Part shown: piece after piece, positions 7,929 through 19,400 of the stretch
How positions within the stretch are numbered: position 1 is the stretch's first letter
Layout: every line of letters starts with the position of its first letter
Source: Methanocorpusculum sp. MCE
GTDB taxonomy: Archaea; Halobacteriota; Methanomicrobia; Methanomicrobiales; Methanocorpusculaceae
Reading direction: 5' to 3'
Length of the DNA: 32,021 nt
NCBI GenBank assembly: GCA_003315675.1
Contig: NIZU01000076.1
Span: 1-32,021 of the forward strand
The notes under the pieces: generated by a model
The model's database searches: none
What the model was told of the DNA's origin: nothing
The model's input: only the letters and a program-made list of their open reading frames with translations
Program-made: the position numbers and the translations under genes

Positions 7929-8417
7929 ATGATTCAAAGGCGAAGACCCAAGGTTTCCGATGTCCGGCGGTCCTATATTCTCAGTGTCTCGATGCAGCCT
8001 GGCTGCTATAGGCATATTCGCATCTCGGCGAATATGACCCTGGAAGATCTGCATGAGATAATTATATCAGAAACAAAATTCTGGGATGTTCATCATATGC
8101 ATGCGTTTTTTATGGACAATAACGTGTGGGGGAGTCGTGACAGCTTTTATGGATATGATGAAAACGGCGGCAACCATCCAGGGGACAGGATCGACAGGGA
8201 CGTCCGCCTGAGTCAGCTTGCTTTATTTAAGGGGAAGCAGTTTGTCTATGTGTTTGATTTTGGTGAGGAATGGACGTTTAAATGCCGGGTCCTGCAGGTT
8301 CTTGAGGAGGATACAGAAAAGCCGGTTGTGATACAGAGCAAAGGCAAGCCGCCTGAACAGTACCCGGATGATGTTGAGGACGAAGATGAGGCAGATGAAG
8401 ACGAGGATGAGATCTAA
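7929..8417 (+). CDS. Plasmid pRiA4b ORF-3-like protein
   Basis: The 162-residue product matches the PF07929 pattern: YILSVSMQPGCYRHIRIS, then TLEDLHEIIISE, a WDVHHMHAFFM block, and KQFVYVFDFGEEWTFKCRVLQV near the C-terminus. The family was named after a plasmid ORF and also includes passenger proteins of mobile elements; its biochemical role is not established. The tail is very acidic (EDEDEADEDEDEI). The ATG at 7929 is preferred to a TTG six nt upstream, though there is no strong ribosome binding site and an ATG further in cannot be excluded. It is flanked by long gene-poor stretches, in keeping with an accessory gene. Confidence 0.75.
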   Translation: MIQRRRPKVSDVRRSYILSVSMQPGCYRHIRISANMTLEDLHEIIISETKFWDVHHMHAFFMDNNVWGSRDSFYGYDENGGNHPGDRIDRDVRLSQLALFKGKQFVYVFDFGEEWTFKCRVLQVLEEDTEKPVVIQSKGKPPEQYPDDVEDEDEADEDEDEI

Positions 8418-8796
8418 AAAAATTTCAAAATACCCCTCAACAGTACTCTATGATTTTGAACAGAGACAAAATGGATGCGGCTCTGTTTTCATAGGTCCGC
8501 AGGAATCTGGGTGAGCCACTGGAGAATACGTCGAGATTCTGTTTAGTTTTAAACGAGGAGACTCCTAATTTTTTTTATCATAGATTTTTATCCGTAGAGA
8601 AGCATCCTTTTTCCTGAAGACTGTTGGCGGACATTACTTACAGGCTTACATAAATGATACATCAGCGTCACTTGCCAAAATATCATATGTGATTCTGGCT
8701 CAAATGCCAAATATTCACACCTAAATTTGACAGTGGGCAAATATACTTCTCCCATATCTCATCTCTTTTTTCTGATCATTTCCACTTTCTAATTAT
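8418..8796. other. Gene-poor stretch
   Basis: No gene or RNA is recognised. The stretch is A+T rich and contains a T run near 8570-8577. It leads into a family C element. Confidence 0.35.
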
Positions 8797-8850
8797 GGGG
8801 TGCGGAGCCGCGACTCCGGCGCGGTGCGGCTCGCGGTGGAGATATCCTAT
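8797..8850 (+). repeat. Family C hairpin element, copy 1
   Basis: The element begins GGGGTGCG and ends GCGGTGGAGATATCCTAT. Stem GAGCCGC (8805-8811) pairs with GCGGCTC (8826-8832). The loop contains GACTCCGGCGCGG, nearly the same in all copies. The stem sequence differs from copies 2 and 3 but pairing is kept. Confidence 0.8.
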
Positions 8851-9061
8851 TTCAAAGGTTCAAGATAACATTATGCCTCGCTAATCTGTCGTTGAATAGT
8901 CAGAAAAGAAGGGATTGGGATATGTGAGGTGTATTTTGAAGGGAAGTAGCTTGGGAGGAGGATCACAATCTAATCCTTCCCGAATTGAATCCACACCCCA
9001 ACACTGCATACGTAATATCTGAATATCATCTCCATTGAACTACCTGAAATATATGGGGGTC

Positions 9062-9110
9062 ACGGAAGATAGGATATCTCCACCGCGTCGGGATCCGCGC
9101 CGGGTCACAA
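9062..9110 (-). repeat. Family C element, truncated inverted copy
   Basis: On the minus strand it reads CGGCGCGGATCC and then GCGGTGGAGATATCCTAT, matching the second half of copy 1. The first stem arm is largely missing, so this is a partial copy in the opposite orientation. Confidence 0.6.
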
Positions 9111-9116
9111 ATCTAT

Positions 9117-9266
9117 CAAATTGGTCGCAAATCAAAGATTTGCTCCGCTGAGGGACCTAAAAGGTCCCCGCCTCGGCTTAGGTCGTCCGCTTTCAGCGTC
9201 CAACCCACAGTCGCAAATCAATGATTTGCTTGGCTAATGGCGAGCCTGACGGCTCACCCCGCCACC
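9117..9266 (+). repeat. Family A mini-hairpin array, copy 3
   Basis: GCAAATC (9127-9133) pairs with GATTTGC (9137-9143) over AAA. GCTGAGG pairs with CCTCGGC with one G-U type pair and encloses GACC/GGTC. CGCT-TTC-AGCG follows. Then GCAAATC-AAT-GATTTGC (9213-9229) and GAGCC-TGAC-GGCTC, ending in CCCCGCC. It ends about 45 nt before the ribosome binding site of the epimerase gene. Confidence 0.85.
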
Positions 9267-9311
9267 CCGAATAGGAATCCTGATATCACCCCCGCACCAT
9301 AAAACACCATA

Positions 9312-9316
9312 CGGAG
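9312..9316 (+). promoter_or_regulatory. Shine-Dalgarno before an ATG-TAG start
   Basis: GGAGA lies ten nt upstream of the ATG at 9327. It supports this ATG as the original start of the epimerase even though codon 2 is TAG. Confidence 0.5.
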
Positions 9317-9326
9317 ACAGTATCCC

Positions 9327-10250
9327 ATGTAGTATCTTATCACCGGCGGAGCCGGCTTCATCGCATCCCACATCGCAGAAGAACTCACCCGGCAAAACCA
9401 TGACGTCACACTCCTCGACGACATGTCTGCAGGCAGCACAAAAAATATCCAGCCCGGTGCCGAGTTCATCAAAGGATCAATCACCGACCGGACCCGCCTC
9501 GCTAAAATCTGTAAAACTCACAGCTTCGAAGGGATCTTCCATCTTGCAGCGGTCGCAAGCGTGCAGAAATCGATCGAGGATCCACTCCTTGTCCACGAGG
9601 TAAATGCAACCGGGACCCTCAACATCCTCAACGCCGCAAAAGAACACGGCATTCGAAAGGTCGTTCTCTCTGCATCAGCCGCGGCATACGGCGACAACCC
9701 AATCTTCCCGAAAAGGGAAGACATGCTCCCTGAGCCGCTCTCACCCTACGCAGTCTCAAAGATCACGGCAGAAATGTACTGCAGAAACTTTGCCGACCTC
9801 TTCGGCGTCGAGACAACAGCTCTTCGATATTTCAATGTCTTCGGCCCACGTCAGGACCCGAACGCCGAGTATGCAGCCGTCATCCCGAAGTTCACTGAAC
9901 GAATTGTCCATGACAAAAAGCCGGTCATCTTCGGCGACGGAAACCAGACCCGCGACTTCGTCTTTGTCAAAGACGTCGTTCTCGCAAATATGCTCGCGAT
10001 GAACTCCCATACGAGCGGCACCTTCAACATCGGGACCGGCATCCAGACTTCCTTAAACGATCTGGCAGGAATGATCATGCGGGCAGCCGGTGTCAGCTGC
10101 GATATAATCTATGAAGCGCCAAGACCCGGCGACATCAGATACTCGGTCGCCGACAACTCAAAGGCAAAACAGGAACTTGGCTATGCCCCGAAGTACTCGA
10201 TCGAAGACGGGATCAAAGAAACGGTCCAATACTTCAAAAACCTTCTGTGA
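9327..10250 (+). pseudogene. NAD-dependent epimerase (UDP-glucose 4-epimerase-like) with TAG at codon 2
   Basis: The frame starts ATG TAG TAT CTT ATC and then reads the Rossmann motif TGGAGFIASHI, giving a 307-residue extended SDR of normal length if the TAG (9330-9332) is passed. Catalytic YAVSK, RYFNVFGPRQDPNAEYAAVIPK and the C-terminal block FGDGNQTRDFVFVKDV are intact. The third glycine of the GxxGxxG motif is Ala here. The next in-frame ATG (9423) would drop the nucleotide-binding loop, so it cannot give a normal enzyme. The Shine-Dalgarno at 9312 points to 9327 as the original start. Its role would be nucleotide-sugar interconversion for surface polysaccharides. It is similar to the truncated copy at 217-945, so the window holds two damaged copies. 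Confidence 0.75.
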
Positions 10251-10360
10251 AAAGGGGCTGCAGAAAAAAGAAAGAGACACATAAATCAAACAATAGCGCT
10301 GATTTTGTGTGTTGGGCTTTTTTGCTTCAAAGCAGCAGTACCTCTCTCTCTCAAATCTTT

Positions 10361-10414
10361 GGGGTGCGGGGCCGCGACTCAGGCACGGAGCGGCCCGTGG
10401 CGGGATATCTTATT
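10361..10414 (+). repeat. Family C hairpin element, copy 2
   Basis: Stem GGGCCGC (10369-10375) pairs with GCGGCCC (10390-10396), and the tail GGCGGGATATCTTATTTT follows. It lies downstream of the epimerase gene and upstream of MntA/HepT pair 2, in the same orientation as copies 1 and 3. Confidence 0.8.
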
Positions 10415-10684
10415 TTGGTCCACGTGAGGAGATTTTACTTTTTTGATTAAATAGGACTGACACGGTGTGCTTTCTCGCAACGGATAAGGCCTATTTGAAA
10501 AAGAATTGCAGATTGAAGAAAGGAACATACGAATCGAACGATAAATATCTAAACTCAAACAGGACGTTTTCCACTCCCTGCAAGTCCCCATTTCTCTCCC
10601 ACATTAGAGAGATGACACTCTTCCAATTACCACACAGGGAATAACCTCATAACATCCTACAACTAATTAACAAATATCGACGAG
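10415..10684. other. Gene-poor stretch upstream of MntA/HepT pair 2
   Basis: No gene is recognised. The stretch presumably contains the promoter of the toxin-antitoxin pair (an A/T-rich region near 10650-10680), but no clear box can be fixed. Confidence 0.3.
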
Positions 10685-10993
10685 ATGACTGAATACCAAT
10701 GCATCAAAGAGGACGTCCTCGCAAAACTGGAAGTTCATATGCCGGAGCTGAGTAATCGGTTCGGCATTGAAACGATCGGGATATTCGGCTCGGTCTCGCG
10801 GGGTGAGGATAACCCAGAATCGGACGTTGATGTACTCTATACATTCAGACCGGGAGAATCAACACTTGCCAATCTGGTTTCACTAGGCACCTATCTGGAA
10901 GAACTCTTTGGACGAAAAGTTGACCTGATAGCAGAACGCTCATTAAGTCCCTACATACGATCTGACGTCATCGCAGAAGTGGTAATGGTATGA
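10685..10993 (+). CDS. MntA-type antitoxin nucleotidyltransferase (pair 2)
   Basis: This 102-residue protein is a paralogue of the one at 3653, with GSVSRG (residues 35-40) and SDVDV carrying the two metal-binding Asp residues (47, 49). As a minimal nucleotidyltransferase antitoxin it is expected to AMPylate its cognate HEPN toxin. It overlaps the toxin gene by 4 nt (ATGA). Both pairs have the same start-to-motif spacing, but the sequences have diverged clearly, so they are probably separately acquired or old duplicates rather than a recent copy. It lies between two directly oriented family C elements. Confidence 0.85.
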   Translation: MTEYQCIKEDVLAKLEVHMPELSNRFGIETIGIFGSVSRGEDNPESDVDVLYTFRPGESTLANLVSLGTYLEELFGRKVDLIAERSLSPYIRSDVIAEVVMV

Positions 10994-11334
10994 AAACAGA
11001 CAAAATGTTCACGCTCCACATTCGTGACGAGACACTCTTTCTGGAAGAGAATACCAAAGGTCTAACCTTTGAAAAACTCGACACGGATAGAGTAGTTCAG
11101 CACTTTGTGCAAAAGTCACTCGAAATCATTGGAGAGGCAAGCAAGAAACTCTCGGACGAGCAAAAAGCACAATGTCCTGCCATCTCATGGAACAGCGTAT
11201 CAGGGATGCGGGACAGGCTGACTCACAGCTATTTTGATATAAACTGGGAAATTGTCTGGAATGTCCTGCAAAATGACATCCAGCCGCTGAAAAAGTGCAT
11301 CCTGAAAATAATCTCGGCAAATGGATGGGGATAA
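10990..11334 (+). CDS. HepT-like HEPN toxin, DUF86 (pair 2)
   Basis: The 114-residue protein has the R-x4-H-x-Y motif as RDRLTHSY (R74, H79, Y81) and the upstream LEIIGEASKKLSDEQ helix typical of DUF86 HEPN proteins. By family knowledge it is an RNA-cleaving toxin whose Tyr is the AMPylation site. It is translationally coupled to the antitoxin gene by an ATGA overlap and convergent with uvrB, with a family C element in the gap. All catalytic residues are present, so the pair looks functional. Confidence 0.85.
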   Translation: MKTDKMFTLHIRDETLFLEENTKGLTFEKLDTDRVVQHFVQKSLEIIGEASKKLSDEQKAQCPAISWNSVSGMRDRLTHSYFDINWEIVWNVLQNDIQPLKKCILKIISANGWG

Positions 11335-11439
11335 TACATAATTATCCCCGCAGTTGTGTTTGTTCTAATTTTGTAAAATACACCTGCAAAAAACGTCCTT
11401 TTGAAAATCATCCCTGATGTTTGATTTTTTATGAATGAT

Positions 11440-11494
11440 GGGGTGCGGGGACGCGACTTCGGCGCGGAGCGTCCCGCGGTGGAATATCCTTTTT
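11440..11494 (+). repeat. Family C hairpin element, copy 3
   Basis: Stem GGGACGC (11448-11454) pairs with GCGTCCC (11469-11475), with loop GACTTCGGCGCGGA and tail GCGGTGGAATATCCTTTTT. It lies between the convergent ends of HepT pair 2 and uvrB and could serve as a terminator for either, though its occurrence elsewhere argues for a mobile or structural role. Confidence 0.8.
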
Positions 11495-11516
11495 GTATGT
11501 CTTACATCGTTTTCGC

Positions 11517-13451
11517 TCACGATCCGCCTTTCAACTCCTTCACCCGGTCCCGGAGCTGGATCGCCCGCTCGAAGTCCAGCGCCGCCGCCGCCGCATTCAT
11601 CTCCGCCTCCAGCTCGATGATCAGGTTCGGGATCTCCGACTTAGGCAGGTGCCGGATATCCCTGATATCCACCTCCTTCTCCCGCACCGGCTTCTTGATC
11701 GTCACCGGCGTGATCCCGTGCTCTTCGTTGAACGCGATCTGCATCTCCCGCCTGCGTGCCGTCTCGGCGAGAGCCTCCCGCATAGAATCCGTCATCTTAT
11801 CCGCATACAGCACCACATGCGAGTCCGAATTCCTGGCCGCACGACCGATGATCTGGATAAGACTTCTCGCATCCCGCAGGAACCCCTCCTTATCCGCATC
11901 CAGAATGCCGATAAACCCGACCTCCGGGATATCCAGTCCCTCCCGCAGCAGATTGATGCCGACCAGAACATCGAAGACCCCGAGCCTAAGCTGCCGGATA
12001 AGTTCCGTCCGCTCAAGTGTTTGGATCTCCGAATGCAGATACCGGGTCTTGATCCCCTGCCCCGCAAGATACTCGGTCAGCTCCTCGGCAAGCTTCTTCG
12101 TGAGCGTCGTGACAAGCGCACGGTCGCCCCGCCTGATAACGGCGCCGATCTCTTTTTGCAGATCATCCGTCTGCCCCGTGATCGGCCTGACCTCGACCGT
12201 CGGATCGACAAGACCAGTCGGACGGATGATCTGCTCCACGATCTGCGACGAATGCTCCCGCTCGTAATCGCCCGGCGTCGCCGAAACGAAGATCACCTGC
12301 CGAAGATACTTCTCAAACTCGTGGAACTTCAGCGGCCGGTTATCGAACGCGCTCGGCAGACGAAAACCGTACTCCACAAGGGAAAGCTTTCGGGAATGAT
12401 CGCCGTTGTACATCCCCCTAACCTGCGGGAGAGACTGATGACTCTCGTCGATCACCATCAGAAAATCGTCCGGGAAGTAGTCCAGAAGGCAGTACGGCTT
12501 CTCTCCCGCCGCCCGGTGATCGAAGTGCCGCGAGTAGTTCTCGATTCCCTTGCAGGAACCGGTCTCTTCGATCATCTCCAGATCATACTGCGTTCTCTGG
12601 CGCAGCCGGTGCGCCGCAAGATCATCCAGCCGGTTCTCGGCAAGTACCGACTCCAGTTCCTCTCTGATCGAATCAATTGCCGCCTGTTTTTCCGACTCCG
12701 GCGTGACGAAATGGCGGGCAGGATAGATGAAGAAGTACTCCATCCGCTCCTTCTCTTTTCCGGTGTTTTTATGGATCTCACTGATCCTGTCGATCGTGTC
12801 GCCGAACAGTTCGACCCTGATGATATCATTGAAGTAGCCCGGGATAAGATCGATTGTATCGCCTTTCACACGGAATCTGCCAGGCATCAGTTCCGTGTCG
12901 TTTCTCTCGAACAGGATTGAAAGCAGCCGTTCGAGAAGTTCCCGGCGGCTGATTTTCTGCCATCTCCTGATCTCGAACCCGAGATTCTGAAAGTTTTCCG
13001 GATTACCGAGACCGTAGATGCAGGAGACCGACGCAACTACGATCGTGTCCCGGTGTGAAAGGATCGACGCGGTCGCGGCAAGACGCATCATCTCGATTTT
13101 TGGATTGATCGAGGCGTCCTTTTCTATATACTGATCCTTTTTCGCGATGTAGCTCTCCGGCTGATAGTAGTCATAGTAGGAGATGAAGTACTCGACGTGA
13201 TTGTTTGGAAAAAAATCCCTGAACTCGTTGTAGAGCTGGGCGGCCAGGGTCTTGTTGTGCGCCAGAACAAGGGTCGGGCGCTGAACGTTCTGAATAACGT
13301 TTGCGATCGTGAAAGTCTTGCCCGAACCGGTGACCCCGAGAAGCGTCTGAAACTGCTCGCCGTCGAGAAGGCCGTCGGTCAGTTCTTCGATCGCTTTCGG
13401 CTGGGAACCTTTCGGCGAATAGGAGGATTGAAGCGAGAACTGATCCGGCAT
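11517..13451 (-). CDS. uvrB: UvrABC system protein B
   Basis: The product has 644 residues, the usual length. It contains Walker A GVTGSGKTFT (~39-48), the damage-binding hairpin region around SYYDYYQPESYIAKKDQYIEK, the VASVSCIYGLGNPENF block, MVIDESHQSLPQVRGMY (motif II), FVSATPGDYE, helicase motif VI QIIGRAARN, and a C-terminal UVR motif (LEAEMNAAAAALDFERAIQLRDRVKEL) that contacts UvrA or UvrC. It is the ATP-driven damage-verification subunit of nucleotide excision repair. UvrABC in archaea is a bacterial-type system found mainly in mesophilic methanogens and halophiles. Two nt separate it from the DUF4013 gene upstream, so the two are probably co-transcribed. uvrA and uvrC are not in the window. 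Confidence 0.97.
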   Translation of the reverse strand: MPDQFSLQSSYSPKGSQPKAIEELTDGLLDGEQFQTLLGVTGSGKTFTIANVIQNVQRPTLVLAHNKTLAAQLYNEFRDFFPNNHVEYFISYYDYYQPESYIAKKDQYIEKDASINPKIEMMRLAATASILSHRDTIVVASVSCIYGLGNPENFQNLGFEIRRWQKISRRELLERLLSILFERNDTELMPGRFRVKGDTIDLIPGYFNDIIRVELFGDTIDRISEIHKNTGKEKERMEYFFIYPARHFVTPESEKQAAIDSIREELESVLAENRLDDLAAHRLRQRTQYDLEMIEETGSCKGIENYSRHFDHRAAGEKPYCLLDYFPDDFLMVIDESHQSLPQVRGMYNGDHSRKLSLVEYGFRLPSAFDNRPLKFHEFEKYLRQVIFVSATPGDYEREHSSQIVEQIIRPTGLVDPTVEVRPITGQTDDLQKEIGAVIRRGDRALVTTLTKKLAEELTEYLAGQGIKTRYLHSEIQTLERTELIRQLRLGVFDVLVGINLLREGLDIPEVGFIGILDADKEGFLRDARSLIQIIGRAARNSDSHVVLYADKMTDSMREALAETARRREMQIAFNEEHGITPVTIKKPVREKEVDIRDIRHLPKSEIPNLIIELEAEMNAAAAALDFERAIQLRDRVKELKGGS

Positions 13452-16400
13452 ATTCAGAAATCATCGAAGTCTACGTCGTCCTCTTCGGGGACACGGAACG
13501 CCGTGTTATAGACCTCGGAGAGGTATCTGATGAAAAATACCACAATCGGGATCATAACGAAGAGATAGACGCCAATAAGGATCACGATCGCAACGCCGTT
13601 GTAGGCAAAGGTCTGAGCAAGCAGGATCAGAATGAACGTGACTAAAAGGAAGAGGATGCTCATGATCACCAGGGAAAGAATGTAGTCGTACCATCCGATC
13701 TTTTTAATGATCTCTGCGATCCCGCGGATATGGGTCGCCTCCGCAAGCGAGCCGGAACGCGTCAGATGAACGAGTCCGACGAACGCAAACAGCGAGACCA
13801 GAATGATCGTGATGAACTCGACGGCCACATACGAGAGGGTGATGAGAACGGTAAACAGACTTTCCAGCGCCAGCACGTCGATCGTAGTATAGAGGCCGGC
13901 TTCGGGGAACAGATAATAAAAGATCATCGCATAGATGAGCGAGATGACGATGATCGGGATCGCGTAATAGAGAACGACGAAGTTGATCCGCCATCCGCTG
14001 AAAAACAGCCCCCAGAGGTTCGTATGGTCGGGCATTTCCGTATTATCGCTTTTTGCGATCCGGTAGCAGTATCCCTGGATCAGGGGTACGAAAAAGACGC
14101 AGCAAAGACTCAAGATAACGGCAAAATACTGTAGAAGACCCGAGAGGCTCGATGCCGTGAAGCCATAGTTGCTGTTAACGAACACGTTTACGAGCAACGG
14201 AAGAACCGCCAGCTGCAGTACAAGCGAGGATGCCGCAAGACACACGAGAATGGGTAATGCGACATAGAGAAAGAGCACGATCCAGCGGGGAAGCTGTTTC
14301 AGGCTGAAAAATGCCTCTTTGGTATAGGTATAAGCTCCGGATATTATGTCTGCATGTTCCATGGGTGCCTTCCTTACGTAATTACTATTGTTGGACTCCG
14401 GTATTAATTGTTGGTTATGGTTCCGCGGTTATACGGCATGCCATAAGAATTTCTCGGACCGGAGACCTTTTTTTCTTCTGACCGGCGGGGGTTTCGCCAA
14501 GATCGTCGACGATGCTTCGAAGAAGCGAGCTGCCGGAGTCGGCTTCGTGAACGAGCCATGCCTCGACGGTCAACGGGATCACGTCTCCGTAAGAGCCGTG
14601 ATGGGACTGGATGATGTGTCGAAGTTGGAGAAGCTGGTCGTCGGAGATGAGGTTTTTGTACTCGTCGATGTACATGATGCCCATCGTGATATGCTCGATG
14701 AGGTTGTAGGTATCGTTTGGAACATAGCCGTAGCCGACATTGTCGAAGCAGAAGATTTTGCCGATGTCGTGGAGAACGGCCCCGGCGATGACCATATCCC
14801 GGTTAATATCGGTTCTGGGCATGATATCTATGAGCGAGAGTGCAATTTTAACGGTTTCGAGAGAGTGTTCGCACAGGCCTCCGGTGTATTCATGGTGGCG
14901 GCGGATCGCTGCCGGACATCCGTAGAACCGCGCATCAAGACAGCAGGCAACAAAGAGTTTGAGGTCCGTATTTCTGATGGACGCGATGATCTTCTGGATC
15001 TCGCGGGCATTGGCTTCGAGGTCTGCAGGCGTGTAGACGAACGCGCTTTCCTGCCCCGGCATGAGGTCGATCGGTCCGGCAGCGATATCGCTGATGGTCT
15101 CGGGCGCATCGGAGAAGACATGAAGCTCGCCGTTCTGATTAGCTCTGTCTATGCCGGATATTTTATAGACGCGGCCGGTCTGGACGATTCAGGGTATTTC
15201 CACGGCTTTTTCTCCGTAAAACTTCGCTTCGATGAAACCGGTTTTGTCGGCAAGAGTCAGGTGGGCGAACTGTTCGCCTCGCTTGCTTCGAAGGTCGGCA
15301 CGTTTTATCAGGAAGAGTGAGTGAACCGGGGTCGACTCGGCAATGTTTTCTACGAATTGGGTTTTTTCCATGTTTATCCTCGCAATATCACCGTTGAGAA
15401 GTACAGCTGATAGTATGGGTGTGTCGTTTTGGTTAATCATGATTCTGTTTGACCACGCCCGCGAGAGGGTCTGTCCAGAAACTGCGAACTGTCCGGCGAC
15501 AGTGATCATGGTATAGGGCAGTGTCTTCTTTTTTTCCATCAGAGAGATTTTGTCCTGAATTATAGTTACAATGTGTTTGGAGGAAAAATAGTATAAAGGC
15601 AATATATGACGTAAGTGATAGACTTATATTGGATAAGTGGTAATATTCAATCAAAATAGATTAATACAATGTTTGGAGTCTGTTCCGGATTCCAAAACAT
15701 CATGATGACCCTGCATATGGTCTTTTTGCTGACTGCGTGCAGGGGGGTGCATTCACCTTTGCATCAGATCCGCAGATGGACTCCTCTGGATTGACCTGAC
15801 AAAGTAATTGGCTTGAACTAATATGGCGTATAGATACAAGAGAGACAATCCCAGGAGCAAACGCAATCTAGTGATTGCATTTTTCGTTATTATTGTTTTT
15901 ATTGCGCTTTTTGTTGCCGTTGTTGCGGGATTTTTCGGATCGAATTATGTGGTTCAGAAGTCGCTCGAGGACCCGGATGTGGTTCTCCATGTGGCGGTTT
16001 CCGGGGGAGATATCGTCGTGACCGTCTACGATGGGCGGAGGGTCGATGAACTGCGCATGCTTGCCCTGGAAATCGAGGGCGTATCGCTCCCGACGTCGAT
16101 GTCGATGATGCCGGCGCCGCAGATGGGAACGGGGGAAGTTTGTTTTTCAAATACCTGCATGGGTGTAACGGGTGTCAGAAAAGTGGGAGTCCGCGAGATT
16201 TTTACCGACGGCAGTTCAAGCCTGCTCAAACTCAGTACGATAAAGTTTACCTGAAAAAAAGGGACACCAATTCAGCATACCGCTCTTTGCTGCGATCAGA
16301 TAAGTAGCCCCGCACATACATTTAAGTGGGAAAAAGGTGTACACGTAACACATTATACGGATATAAAAGGTGAACCCGTCATGTACAGACTCATCACCCG

Positions 16401-19400
16401 TGATCTCCAAAACTGGAAAAACGCCGAAACACGAAAACCCCTCATACTCAAGGTGATCCGGAAATGCGGAAAAACATGGATACTCAAAGAATTCGGAAAA
16501 CAGAACTTCACAGACACTGTCTACTTCACCTTTGAAAACAACACGCCGCAGTGTGCATGTTTCGATCAGGACATGGACCCGGCAAGAATCATCAAAGAAC
16601 TCAGTTTCCTTTCCAACAAGACCATTACACCCGGCACAACACTCGTAATCTTCGATGAAATACAATTCTGCCCCAACGCCCTGACTTCTCTCAAATATTT
16701 TTGCGAAGAAATGCCAAAACTCCATATCGCCTGTGCGGGCTCTCTCCTAGGGGTTCAGCTCGCAAAAAAGGAGGGATCTTTTCCGGTTGGTAAAACCGAT
16801 TTCCTCACGCTCAGACCAATGAACTTTGCAGAGTATCTTTACGCAAACGGTGAAACATATCTCCTCTCCCATCTCGAAACGCTATTATCCGATGAAAAGG
16901 TTCCCGCATCACTTACACAAAAACTCGAAAACCTGTATAAAGACTATCTTGTAACCGGCGGGATGCCGGAAGTAGTAAAAATATGGACAAACACGCATGA
17001 TCTCCAGGAGATAGAGCGTATCCAGAGATCCATCATCGACAGTTACGAAGCAGACTTCATGAAATATGCACCTCGTGAACTTCTTCCGAAACTCTCCCTC
17101 ATCTGGAACTCGGTCCCTCAGCAGCTTGCAAAAGACAATCACAAATTCATCTTTTCCCATATCAAAAAGGGACTGAAAGCCCGTGATCTGGAAGATGCTC
17201 TGCACTGGCTTGTCTCGGCCGGGATCATCCTGAAAATGGCGAAAATTGAAAAACCTGCAGTCCCTCTCTCCCACTACGCAGACAGTACCAACTTCAAGAT
17301 TTATCTCTGCGATGTCGGACTGCTGCGCAGTCTGGCTGCGTTTCCCGCAGCAGGCATCTCATCCCCAACTCCTGTTGTTTCCGATATGAGGGGCGCTCTA
17401 ACGGAAAACTATGTACTGACTGAACTCCTCGCAGCAAACGATGCCGCTGCGTATTTCTGGAAACGAAACGAATCAGAGATAGAATTCATTATTCAAAATG
17501 AGCTGGATGTCATCCCTATTGAAGTAAAAGCTGCGAAAAATACCAGATCGAGAAGTCTGAACGAGTACAGAAAACACTATACCCCGCTGCTCGCAATCAA
17601 AACAAGTCTGAAGAATATCTCCAAGCAAACCGATGAAATGGGGACACTTCTGGAAATCCCGCTCTATCTAATCTGGAACACATCACACTATCTCTGACAA
17701 GAACAGATGAAGGGCACACAACCCATACATTGACCTCCTTCTCAGCCTTGGTGACATTGCATGTCACCAGGCGCTCGCAAGTTTGATAACTTGCTCGAAC
17801 CTGGCGATGCTTCGCATCACCAGGAAATCACAAATCAAAGACTTGCTCGGCCATGACGGCGTTGAGGCGTCACCATGACACTTCCATTACCGCCTTTTCC
17901 TCCTCTTTCAGCCCTGCAGTGTCCTTCACCGGCTCGAACACGTACTTCTCCATCGGCTGATAATTCGGATAGAGGGCGCATTTATCCAGCACGTCCACGA
18001 ACTCGCGCAGGTAAAGCCTCGGCACCACATCCACCCGGCCGCCGAACCGGCGGGTCACCTTTTCGATCATCGTTTTAATGAACTTCGGCGAGACTCTGGC
18101 TTTATCCACTTCCTGATATGCCTCGGCATAGATATCCATGACCTTGCCGGCGGCCTCGCTCAGTTTTCCCGCATCGAACTTGGAAAGAACGATCTGGGTC
18201 TGCATAGGATTCGCAAATCCGTCATCGGCGATGATCCCGATCCGGTCGTAGAGCGGCGGAAGGGAGCGGATGCCTTTTGCGCTGTCGAAGAATGCAGGGG
18301 TCCCGGCGAACAGGAAGAAACAGTTCGGCAGCTCGTTCTTATCGATCATATCGACGATCTGCCGGAGATTGATGTAGCCTTTCTCCCGCTGGGGGCGGGC
18401 AAACGCCTGCGCCGTTTCCGCTTCGTCAAAGCTGACTAAAAGACCGGCATATCCCGCCTGGGTCATCACATACACGAGACCTTTCAGGAACTGAAGGGCG
18501 TCTCCCTCGGTGATCCCGCCTTTGAGACCGGCCTGTGCCTTGAAACTTCTCCCAACCGTCGCCTCGCCCGACACCCAGCCGATCGCCGCCTGGGCATTTG
18601 CAAAATCGCCTTTGTTGTTTGCCTGATAATACGTTCGCAGAGCCGAGGCGAGACCGGAAGTCATCCCGCTCACCCGTTCGAGGACAGACTCGATCTCCTT
18701 TTCCGTCAGCTCGACCAGACGCGGATCATCCTCTTTGATCCCGGTGCTGATCAGACGGTCCTCGATTCCGTAGATCCACGTGTCGATGATGCTTTTCAGC
18801 GCATGATCCTCGGTCCCCGTGGTCAGCCCTGAACATATCCTGGCATAGATCGCCTGCAGTTTATGCAGCGGCGTATCCGGCGAGATGACGACATGCGAGG
18901 TGACGAACCGCTGCTTTTGTCCTATCTCGACCGCCCGGGAGATCAGAAACGTTTTTCCCGAACCATACTCACCGCGAACGAATTTGCAGTCCGCATGCCC
19001 GGAGGCCACGTACTCGAGCTGGGACCAGATCACCTTCTCCTCGGTCGAAAGACCGACCGCGATCCGTGCGAGTCCCGTCTGCGGCACCGTTCCCCGGCGA
19101 AGCGCATTGATGATCCCGATACTTTCCAGTTTCCGGTCACTGTGTCCGTTATGTTCCGACATAGCCGTACACCTCGCCGCGTTCGCCGACGCCGCGTTTC
19201 TCAATCAGCGAGATCCCGTGCTCGGCCAGTTTCGCCAGCATCGAGTTCACGATCCCGGCAACCCGCCTTGTCTCGAGAACGGCGCGAAGATCCATCTCCG
19301 TTGCTTCGCGGTGCTCCTTTAAGAAACTGAATACCGTGGATTCGCGTTCATCGAGGAACGAATGATCACTGCTCTTCACCTCAGTCTCCTCCTCTTCTAC